From positions 1-22,217 of the forward strand of contig CAMGKS010000003.1 of the NCBI GenBank assembly GCA_946056785.1: a stretch of 22,217 bases of DNA. The letters run 5' to 3'. The notes beneath the pieces are model-generated. The model made no database searches. It saw nothing but the letters and a program-made list of their open reading frames with translations, and had not been told where the DNA came from. Positions 15,915 through 22,217 of the stretch are shown piece by piece (within the stretch, counting starts at the first letter, position 1; the number at the start of each line of letters is the position of its first letter). The translations under genes were made by a program, and so were the position numbers. The DNA is from an uncultured Clostridia bacterium. Its GTDB lineage: Bacteria > Bacillota > Clostridia > Christensenellales > CAG-917.

Positions 15915-16166
15915 TTAATTTTCATCTGTTCCAAAACTTGTCAAAGCAGATTTGACTGACAGTTGAGGAAACTTTCCGAGTTTACCGGCAAGAGCCGATA
16001 TTCTTTCTACCGAGCCTTCGACAATAAGGCTTATTGCACTCATTCCGTCACGAGGGACTCCCATTCGTCCGATTATCACGTCGGAATATTCGTTCAGCAA
16101 TTTTTGCATTTCGATGCTCACGTTCTTATCGCCCTTTAAAACGATTCCAATAACGCCTACTCTCAT
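15915..16166 (-). CDS. TM1266-family ACT-like protein (putative iron-only hydrogenase system regulator)
   Basis: An 83-residue protein, MRVGVIGIVLKGDKNVSIEMQ at its start, with the beta-alpha-beta repeat of a ferredoxin/ACT-like fold and the conserved segment IIGRMGVPRDGMSAISLIVEG. These match the TM1266 family, annotated as putative regulator of the [FeFe]-hydrogenase system because its genes often lie with hydE, hydF and hydG; function has not been shown directly to my knowledge. None of those genes is in the window. ATG 16166 has AAAAGGAGG ahead; the frame's upstream ATG at 16211 lies in the leader terminator and is not used. It is 14 bases from the importer receptor gene, so it may sense that importer's product. 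Confidence 0.8.
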   Translation of the reverse strand: MRVGVIGIVLKGDKNVSIEMQKLLNEYSDVIIGRMGVPRDGMSAISLIVEGSVERISALAGKLGKFPQLSVKSALTSFGTDEN

Positions 16167-16199
16167 TTTACCTCCTTTTAGTATCGGCATATAGGCAAC

Positions 16200-16224
16200 A
16201 AAAAATGCCATCTGACGATGGCAT
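16200..16224 (-). terminator. Leader terminator (attenuator) ahead of the TM1266/importer operon
   Basis: ATGCCATC (16224-16217), four bases, GATGGCAT (16212-16205), then T-run: a perfect 8-bp stem located within the leader, 34 bases before the first SD-equipped start. A copy of its 3' arm lies upstream at 16322-16316 and could pair with the 5' arm to prevent termination. Confidence 0.85.
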
Positions 16225-16360
16225 AATTTTTTTAATGTTCAGCGTTTAATTTGGCGACGCTCATAGCCGCAATTATGGCTAATCGGTTTGTCGCAAGTTA
16301 ACGCAACGCATATTTTGCCATCTTACTCTCCGTAATTTACATCGATACAGATTCTTTTGT
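16200..16360 (-). promoter_or_regulatory. Structured leader RNA, candidate riboswitch or peptide-coupled attenuator
   Basis: From the predicted transcript start near 16360 the leader carries, in order: SD-like GGAG; GATGGCA (16322-16316, possible antiterminator arm) containing an ATG that opens a seven-codon frame (MAKYALR, stop); a stem GCGAC (16294-16290) / GTCGC (16258-16254) with internal unpaired bases and an apical stem TAGCC / GGCTA (16281-16277 / 16268-16264); then the terminator. The layout is that of a transcription-attenuating switch. It matches no consensus I know (TPP, THF, ZTP, FMN, SAM, c-di-GMP and T-box were compared by eye). Confidence 0.55.
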
Positions 16361-16366
16361 GTTTAT

Positions 16367-16395
16367 ATCTTATCACGTTATTTCCGTTTATGCAA
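16367..16395 (-). promoter_or_regulatory. Promoter of the TM1266/importer operon
   Basis: TTGCAT (16395-16390), 17 bases, TAAGAT (16372-16367) on the minus strand. It gives a leader of about 194 bases before the first gene, in agreement with the attenuator. Confidence 0.65.
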
Positions 16396-16625
16396 GTACT
16401 AATTATAAAAAGCAATTAAATTTCACAAATTTTAACAAATAATATAATTTTTCCGTTAAATCTGCCGTCTTTGTTTTAAACGCCGTTTAATCTTTTAATA
16501 TTAAAAATTCGCATCTCAGTCGTCTGAATGCAAAATACGTCTCTTTCATATCCTGCTTGGCAACCGTTTTTCTATCTTAACTTCCGCTTGAAAAGGCGAC
16601 TTAATAAAGGCGACGTAAAATAAAA

Positions 16626-16695
16626 ATACGGCAAACGCAGATTTATATGCATACGGCAAACGCAGATTTATATGTAATACGGCAAACGCAAATTA
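16626..16695. repeat. Short tandem repeat, nearly three copies
   Basis: The unit TACGGCAAACGCAGATTT plus ATATG occurs at 16626-16649 and 16651-16674, identical, and a third, shorter and diverged copy starts at 16677. The period is 25-26 bases. It lies just after the 603-residue lipoprotein gene. The rest of the 16396-16718 gap is AT-rich with no gene; a perfect 16-base palindrome covers the lipoprotein stop codon at 16710-16725. Confidence 0.8.
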
Positions 16696-16718
16696 TTCGC
16701 CACTTAAACTCAATAAAT

Positions 16719-18530
16719 TTATTGAACTATGCCGAGCAGTTTGAGTATAAATTCGATGCTTGCTTCGTTATACAAGGTACACAATTTATCATACGATTCA
16801 CTGTCTGATTGAACGTAATTTCCCGACAAAGAATCGTACATATCGGCAAGCTCTTTGTACGTGGTTGAATTTTCATAAAATTTATCTATGACGTTGTCTA
16901 TAACTTCGGCGACCCTAGCCGCATAGTCTTTTGAAATTTGTCCGAAAAGCGTATTGCCCGCCTCGTATATAGCCTTAGCCCAACTGCAAACCGTACCTAC
17001 GGTAGGATTTCCTTCTGAATCTTCATATTGAGAAAGAGATTCTATTAAACTGCGCGCTATACCGCTCGGATTTACGTCGTCGTCCAAAACATATTTTTTT
17101 ATGCTTTTAAACCAACTTATTTCGGTAGTTATTCCGTTTATCACGCTAATGGACGGATCAAGTTTTGCACGCAAATCAAAAGCGATAACGTTTGATAAAT
17201 ATTGATGGCGTACTAAGCTGAACACTACAAGGGCAGACAATTTTTTTTGCTCGACTTCCGAAAGATATTCCGACTTATCGCCCAATTTAAGTTCCGACTG
17301 TTCAAACGCTGCATTTAACACCATCCAGGCGTATCCTATCTTATCGATATCGCCCGATATTGCTTCTGAAAGAGTTGCCGCTTTTTCTTTGAGAGAAGCC
17401 GCCGCCGTAGATTCGAAAAATTTATACGCAAATTTGCCGATTATCAGTCCGTAGTTTTCAACAGGCACTTCTTGCGTGTATATTTCCATAAATGATTTTA
17501 CAAGCGGTTTATCTATGCATTTTCCGCACCACTCCGCAATATAGGAAACAAGCGGAACGTAATCTATGCACGTGCTGCCTATTGCCAGATAATTGTTTAT
17601 GGCGTTAAGCACCGAATCGGACGTATAGATACCGCCGAATACGTTTTTCAATTTATTGACTGTTTCGGACAAACCGACAAGTTTCGACGGTTCCAACTCG
17701 TTCGTAAGAGTTTCTATTGCGAAAAACAATCCTTGAATATAAGTGTAAACTTCGTCAACGCTTTTAGAACTTATCTGTCCGTCCGTAACTAAATTGCCGA
17801 AATTTGCAATCGAACTCAAATCAAGAGAGCCTTTGATATTCACGACAAAATCAATAAGCGTGAGCAAATCTTTTTCAGACGATTCGACGTCCGCTAAAAT
17901 TTCGCTCTTATCGCTTTCAACCGAAATCAAACCGCTATTAAGCATTTCAACGTCGCCGATTACTTCGGAAAATTCTTTTTTCTTCTCAGCCGAAACCGAA
18001 ACTCCTAACGAATCTTTTCGAGCGGTTAAAGCCGACAAAACTTTTTCGGTAAGCGAATATCCGCCGTTTATCCATTCTTTAAGGACGGAAACGACAACGC
18101 CCGTATAGTCAGCCCCTGTAAAGCTAAGTTCGTCCAAAATATTCACTAGCTTGGTAGAATCGAATTTTTCGCTTCTGATCAGCTTTTGCAATTCTTCATC
18201 GGTTTTCAGTGCGTTTGCCAAAGCTTTTATTTTCTGCGTACGCACGCCCGATTTATCTATAGCAAGCGCGTACATATCCGTTAATGCTTTCTGATAAATA
18301 TAATGTGCTTCGTTTGAAAGATTCTCCACTTCGCTTTTTGACAGCAAATAGCTCCACGAATTATTGCAGGCAATCATAAAGCCGTTTTTAAATTCGTTTA
18401 CCGCTTGTTCTCTTTCCGTAGGCTTAGCGGTTTTATTGCAAGCAAAAAGACCGCACGATATTAGTACGACGAGGACAATAATCAACGATATTAAAAAGTT
18501 TCTTTTATTTTTTTTCAAACTGAAACCCAT
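16719..18530 (-). CDS. Large helical lipoprotein, unknown function
   Basis: 603 residues with a lipoprotein signal: basic KKNKR, hydrophobic ISLIIVLVVLISCG and lipobox LFAC with lipidated C31. The mature part is rich in Leu, Ser, Glu and Lys and looks almost wholly alpha-helical, with no cysteine motif, catalytic triad or repeat that I recognise. It would be anchored on the outer face of the membrane. It follows an FtsX-type ABC permease and precedes an importer operon, each with a long spacer, and has its own promoter, so linkage to either is uncertain. The ATG at 18530 has only weak GGA ahead and sits six bases after a -10 box, suggesting a leaderless transcript. No function is assigned. 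Confidence 0.85.
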   Translation of the reverse strand: MGFSLKKNKRNFLISLIIVLVVLISCGLFACNKTAKPTEREQAVNEFKNGFMIACNNSWSYLLSKSEVENLSNEAHYIYQKALTDMYALAIDKSGVRTQKIKALANALKTDEELQKLIRSEKFDSTKLVNILDELSFTGADYTGVVVSVLKEWINGGYSLTEKVLSALTARKDSLGVSVSAEKKKEFSEVIGDVEMLNSGLISVESDKSEILADVESSEKDLLTLIDFVVNIKGSLDLSSIANFGNLVTDGQISSKSVDEVYTYIQGLFFAIETLTNELEPSKLVGLSETVNKLKNVFGGIYTSDSVLNAINNYLAIGSTCIDYVPLVSYIAEWCGKCIDKPLVKSFMEIYTQEVPVENYGLIIGKFAYKFFESTAAASLKEKAATLSEAISGDIDKIGYAWMVLNAAFEQSELKLGDKSEYLSEVEQKKLSALVVFSLVRHQYLSNVIAFDLRAKLDPSISVINGITTEISWFKSIKKYVLDDDVNPSGIARSLIESLSQYEDSEGNPTVGTVCSWAKAIYEAGNTLFGQISKDYAARVAEVIDNVIDKFYENSTTYKELADMYDSLSGNYVQSDSESYDKLCTLYNEASIEFILKLLGIVQ

Positions 18531-18536
18531 AAAATT

Positions 18537-18565
18537 ATTTTATCCTGTTTTCACCTTTTTTGCAA
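18537..18565 (-). promoter_or_regulatory. Promoter of the 603-residue lipoprotein gene
   Basis: TTGCAA (18565-18560), 17 bases, TAAAAT (18542-18537) on the minus strand. Exactly six bases separate the -10 from the ATG, the same geometry as at uvrC. Confidence 0.6.
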
Positions 18566-18572
18566 TAGAAAC

Positions 18573-18590
18573 GCATATTTTGCAATATGC
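18573..18590. promoter_or_regulatory. Inverted repeat upstream of the lipoprotein promoter
   Basis: GCATATT, four bases (TTGC), AATATGC: a perfect 7+7 inverted repeat ending eight bases upstream of the -35. It is flanked by a second pair, AACGCAT (18570-18576) and ATGCGTT (18592-18598). Its position fits an activator site or, as RNA, the end structure of the preceding FtsX-type gene transcript. Confidence 0.4.
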
Positions 18591-18791
18591 AATGCGTTTT
18601 ATGACGATTTTTATGACAAGAGAAAAATTCTTTAACAAACTGCTCTTTGCACTTTTAGCCATGCTGAGTGCAACGGCATAATTATCAATAAAATTCAACC
18701 GCACGTTCAGACGCCTTGTCAGCTAAATTAACTATGCCAGTAATTGCTACAAACGTTCGGCAATACGCCGCAAAAAACTGCCTATTTAAAG

Positions 18792-21230
18792 TCACTCTTT
18801 GTTGACGCCTTTTACGCCGTATCCCTTTTTAAAACAAAATATAAACGGCAATAAGGCATATAAGCCGCACATTAATCCGCTTACGGTAAACGCCACCCAT
18901 GCAACGTAGTAGAACTCAAAGTATAAATCAAAGAGCAAAAGAGCATAAATTAAGCTTGCAATATGGAGAGCGGAAAACGCCATAGCTACAATAAATGAAA
19001 CAAGCGCTACGATGAAATATTCAAGCCATTCCGATAAAAGCAAATCTTTTTTTATAGTTCCCAAAAGCAACAGTTGCGACCTTTCGTTTTTAGCCGTTCC
19101 CCTTGCAATCACAACGTTCACTACAACGCTTGCCGATATCGCAAGAATAAACAATATCGCCATACTTCCTATAAGATTAAAGATATTGTCAAACGATTCC
19201 GACTCCCAACTGAACGTTTCCAAAGCCGTAAGAACGAATAAATTGTTTACGGAAAAACTCGCTTGCATTTCCTTTGCAACTTTGTCGGCGTTTACGGCTT
19301 TTGCGACAATCGTATCATACCCGCTTATTCCCATAGCGGCAGAAAGGTTCTTCCTTCCTGCCACGATATATGCTCCGCCGAAAAGTTCCTGACGGACAAT
19401 TCCGCCTATCGTAAAGGTTGCCGTTTTATTTTCAAAACTTATTGAAATAACGTCGCCTTCTTTTAAGCCGTAAAGTACGCTGTATGCATAATCTATAAGG
19501 CAATAATTTTTTTCCTCATCGTTTAAGCGTTGCAAACAAACCGATTTATCGGTTTTAAATCTGAAATCTATAATTTCAAAAACGTCGTCCACTCCTATAA
19601 CGTTTACCGACTTTTTATTGCCGACTATCTCCGCTTCGCCCTTAAGCCAAATAGCCTTGCTGACTTTGTCGACTCCGCCGACGGCTGCGACCCTGTCGTA
19701 ATCGGCGGACGTATCGGAAGATATGTTAGTCACAAAAATCAAATCGCTGTAATCTTTTTTAAAATCGCTGAAAACGGCTTTTGTAACCGTATAAGACAAA
19801 GTAAGCAAAATTCCTACGGATACCCCGAGCGTCAAAAGTTTAATTCCTCTTGACGTGCGTCTTACCGAAAGATTGTTGCCTGCAATATAAACCGAAGGAT
19901 TTTTCGACTTTTTAAATATTTTACCAAACAACTTTACGCAATGCGGAGCCAGAAAACAAGTAGCAAGAGCTATGGCGACAACGTTTATAATTCCCGCAAC
20001 GCCACGGCTTGTCGGACTCTTTGCAAAAAACATAGTAAACGTTAAGGCAACGACAACTGAGATTAATACGCACGTAACAATTTTTTCAGCTATCCCCTTG
20101 CCTTTTTCCGAAATAAGATTTTCTCTTGAACTTTTACGCTTAGAAATTAAATAAGGCAAAAATCCTGCGGCAAACGAAATTGCGGCTATCAATATACCCG
20201 CTCCGATAAGCAATCCGGCATTTACGGAAAATACCGCTTCAGATATCGTCGCTTTAAGCAAAATAAATAAACCTAACGGAGCAAGGCACAATCCTAAAAG
20301 CAAACCCGTCAAAGAAATAAATCCGTTTTCGGTCATAAATAAGCCGACAAGCTGTCTTTTAGTGGCGCCGATTGCCGTAAGTTTTGAAATCAATATGCGT
20401 TTTTCCTCGGATGAGAGCATATATAAAATAACTATCGCCCCAACGATTAAAATTGCTATGGCAATTCCGCCTATCACAACCGTGGCGCCGTACGACTTAC
20501 TTTGCTGATTTATATACTCATAATCAACCGATTCTTTGACAGTCATTTTTCCATAAGTTTCAGTCGCTTTTATATTGTCAACCACACTTGAAACCGAAAA
20601 ACCTTTTTCGACCTTAACAAAAATCTTATTGTAAATTCCGCCCAACGAAATGCCGATTAGCCTTGCCATTCCGCCGGCATTGTGCCCCAAAATCTTTGCA
20701 GGATTATCCTCGGCGAAATATCCCGTCTGCTTGCAAATTGCAGATACGTAAAACTTATTCGTCCTGCCGAAAACCGAAATTTCAATCTCATCGCCGACGG
20801 AAAGATTCATATCCTTTGCCGTTTTAACGCTTATAGCAACGTTTTCGGCATTAGAAAAAAGTTCTTCTTTAGACCCGGAAACGACGTCAAGCGTATGGAG
20901 CAATTCAAAATCGTTTTTGTCGAGACCGACAAGGTTTAAATATGTTCCGTCAGATTCGCCGTAAAAATTCAATATCCCGACGGCATATTCAACCCCTTCG
21001 ACCGACTTCGCTTCATTTAAAGAGGAAATTTTCGCGCTGTCGGATTTCGGCGTAATGCTTATGTCGGCATTGCCGCACGACGCCGTTTCAACCGAAGTGA
21101 GATATTTTTCTACCGCTCCGTTAAAAGAAAACACGCAAAATAAAACCACAATCGAAAGCGCAACGGCGATTATCATTCCGATTGTTTTAAAAATTTTTTC
21201 TTTTAAGTTTTTTAAAGCGAGATTAAACAT
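18792..21230 (-). CDS. FtsX/MacB-type ABC transporter permease, two large extracytoplasmic domains
   Basis: 812 residues, about ten hydrophobic segments. Segment 1 lies at 17-37, followed by a ~210-residue outer domain, segments 2-7 between about 250 and 485, a second outer domain of ~190 residues and three last segments after about 690. The family motif IGATKRQLVGLFMTENG after segment 2 is clear, and the domain order is a duplicated FtsX core. Such permeases do not move substrate through a channel in the usual way but transmit force to lipoproteins, peptides or antibiotics outside (MacB, LolCDE, BceAB types). It follows its probable ATPase by 247 bases. Its SD is weak (AAAAGA); a poor promoter TTGAAG-17-CATAAA lies just ahead. 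Specific substrate unknown. Confidence 0.9.
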   Translation of the reverse strand: MFNLALKNLKEKIFKTIGMIIAVALSIVVLFCVFSFNGAVEKYLTSVETASCGNADISITPKSDSAKISSLNEAKSVEGVEYAVGILNFYGESDGTYLNLVGLDKNDFELLHTLDVVSGSKEELFSNAENVAISVKTAKDMNLSVGDEIEISVFGRTNKFYVSAICKQTGYFAEDNPAKILGHNAGGMARLIGISLGGIYNKIFVKVEKGFSVSSVVDNIKATETYGKMTVKESVDYEYINQQSKSYGATVVIGGIAIAILIVGAIVILYMLSSEEKRILISKLTAIGATKRQLVGLFMTENGFISLTGLLLGLCLAPLGLFILLKATISEAVFSVNAGLLIGAGILIAAISFAAGFLPYLISKRKSSRENLISEKGKGIAEKIVTCVLISVVVALTFTMFFAKSPTSRGVAGIINVVAIALATCFLAPHCVKLFGKIFKKSKNPSVYIAGNNLSVRRTSRGIKLLTLGVSVGILLTLSYTVTKAVFSDFKKDYSDLIFVTNISSDTSADYDRVAAVGGVDKVSKAIWLKGEAEIVGNKKSVNVIGVDDVFEIIDFRFKTDKSVCLQRLNDEEKNYCLIDYAYSVLYGLKEGDVISISFENKTATFTIGGIVRQELFGGAYIVAGRKNLSAAMGISGYDTIVAKAVNADKVAKEMQASFSVNNLFVLTALETFSWESESFDNIFNLIGSMAILFILAISASVVVNVVIARGTAKNERSQLLLLGTIKKDLLLSEWLEYFIVALVSFIVAMAFSALHIASLIYALLLFDLYFEFYYVAWVAFTVSGLMCGLYALLPFIFCFKKGYGVKGVNKE

Positions 21231-21477
21231 ATTTTTTCTTTTATGCTCTTAAGCGGCGTAACCTTCAAGCATGTTTTAGTCGCACCGCCTAACGGTTTAT
21301 CCGGCAAAATTTACTTAACCAACTGAAATTTTAGCGTTTTAAAATAATTACGTAAAACCTTATCAAGCGTAATTATCACGCTTTAAAGCGTTTTGCGTTT
21401 GTCTATTTGCATTTGTCTATTAGTCGTTAGGTTTTAGACGACACACAAATTCAACGCTTTTAACCGTCAAAAGCGAA

Positions 21478-22185
21478 TCATTTTGAAAGACTTGTTTCGC
21501 TTTCAATTTGTCCGTCCTTAATTCTGATTTGTCTGGAAGCGTATTCGGCATGAGACGCAGAGTGCGTAACCATAATAAGCGCTACCTTTCTCGTTTTGTT
21601 TATATCTTTTAAAAGTTCCATAACTTGCGTACCCATCTTTGCGTCAAGACTTCCTGTAGGTTCGTCCAAAAAAATCAGCTTAGGATTTGTTATCAACGCT
21701 CGGCACAATGCCACCCTTTGTTGTTCACCGCCCGACAGCTGTTTAGGATAACGCTTTATACAGTCTTTTATCTGAAGATATTCGATAAGCTCCTGAAATT
21801 TTTCTTTATGAGTTTTTACGTCTTGTCTGTCAAGTCTTAACGGCAAAAGCACGTTTTCTTCCGCCGTAATATTTCCTATCAAATTATCGAATTGATAAAC
21901 AAAAGAAAAACCGTGACGTCTTAATGCCGCCATCTCGTTATCCGAAATTTTTCCGAGTTCCTTATTTAAAAGCGTTACGCTCCCCTCCGTTGGAGTTTCG
22001 ATACCCGACAATAAATATAACAACGTAGATTTTCCGCTTCCCGACTCGCCAAGCAACGCAGTAAAATCGCCTTCATAGAACTCGACGTCAATACCTCTTA
22101 TAACAGGCGTTTCGACAGAACCGAAATAAGTTTTTTTAAGTCCGGTTGCCTTGCATATTACGTTTTGAGTTGAATCTGCCCCCAT
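21478..22185 (-). CDS. LolD/MacB-type ABC transporter ATPase
   Basis: A 235-residue ATPase. Walker A GESGSGKST at 46-54, Q-loop Q98, signature LSGGE at 150-154 in the form SGGEQQRVALCRAL, Walker B IFLDEPTGSLD with D174 and E175, switch H208 in VTHSASHA. The subgroup is the one that pairs with FtsX-type permeases, such as the 812-residue one encoded next. SD AAAGGTGG precedes the ATG. A hairpin right after the stop (CGCTTTT at 21455-21461 with AAAAGCG at 21469-21475) lacks a T-run, so it may only slow transcription or protect the 3' end. Its promoter would lie at or beyond the window edge. Confidence 0.93.
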   Translation of the reverse strand: MGADSTQNVICKATGLKKTYFGSVETPVIRGIDVEFYEGDFTALLGESGSGKSTLLYLLSGIETPTEGSVTLLNKELGKISDNEMAALRRHGFSFVYQFDNLIGNITAEENVLLPLRLDRQDVKTHKEKFQELIEYLQIKDCIKRYPKQLSGGEQQRVALCRALITNPKLIFLDEPTGSLDAKMGTQVMELLKDINKTRKVALIMVTHSASHAEYASRQIRIKDGQIESETSLSK

Positions 22186-22217
22186 AAGCCACCTTTTATG
22201 TTTTATAAGTTTATTAT

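Noticed and set aside
16200..16360. THF or TPP riboswitch ahead of the importer operon
   Set aside because: GGAGAGTA and GCGTTAA recall the THF class, but the GGGATGT-type core and closing P1 strand are missing. The TPP marks CTGAGA and ACCTGAT are absent.
16626..16695. CRISPR array
   Set aside because: The units are head-to-tail with only 1-2 bases between them, so there are no spacers, and no cas genes are present.
18601..18681. Plus-strand frame of 26 codons resembling a signal peptide (KFFNKLLFALLAML)
   Set aside because: No SD, no mature protein after it, and no plus-strand promoter. It is best read as chance in AT-rich DNA.
21365..21383. AAGCGT / ACGCTT hairpin between the ABC ATPase and permease genes as terminator
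   Set aside because: The stem is clear but no T-run follows on the minus strand, so termination is not supported.

Overview
The window looks like chromosomal DNA of a low-GC, AT-rich member of the Bacillota, most likely an uncultured anaerobic clostridial lineage. The grounds are strong Gram-positive Shine-Dalgarno (SD) sequences (AGGAGG, GGAGG), a TM1266-family hydrogenase-type regulator, a DUF5685/J-domain pair, and a probable anaerobe-type (Re)-citrate synthase. The genus cannot be read from the sequence. Almost every gene is on the minus strand, so transcription runs from high to low coordinates. The one supported plus-strand gene is a 50-residue membrane peptide. No phage, transposase, CRISPR, tRNA or rRNA was seen.

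Layout in direction of transcription. (1) 22185-16719: a LolD/MacB-type ABC ATPase, a large FtsX-type permease and a 603-residue lipoprotein of unknown function, separated by unusually long spacers of about 250 bases. (2) 16395-13122: a promoter, a structured leader with a terminator and a possible antiterminator, a TM1266-type ACT-like protein, then an NMT1/SsuA-type ABC importer (lipoprotein receptor, permease, ATPase). (3) 13105-7910: a consensus promoter, ribosomal protein L31 with its own terminator, then a DUF1385-PrmC fusion, release factor 1, a (Re)-citrate-synthase-like enzyme and a small P-loop protein. (4) 7594-2880: threonine synthase, tryptophanyl-tRNA synthetase, DUF5685 protein, degenerate J-domain protein with a cysteine-rich tail, and a membrane protein, all overlapping or nearly so. 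(5) 2791-2198: an ArsR-type regulator divergent from the 50-residue peptide gene, with an inverted-repeat operator candidate between them. (6) 1829-10: uvrC with its own promoter.

How the genes work together. PrmC methylates the glutamine of the GGQ motif of RF1, encoded next to it. The importer genes form one unit, and the TM1266-like protein is 14 bases from the receptor gene, so it probably senses or serves the same pathway. The DUF5685/J-like/membrane trio is translationally coupled and carries conspicuous cysteines and acidic motifs, so it is a candidate for an uncharacterised complex.

The most interesting signals are: the attenuator-like leader at 16200-16360, which matches no riboswitch class I know; the ArsR/small-peptide module, where the regulator lacks complete classical metal sites; the DUF1385-PrmC fusion; the DUF5685 operon; and two promoters whose -10 boxes lie exactly six bases before the start codon, suggesting leaderless mRNAs.
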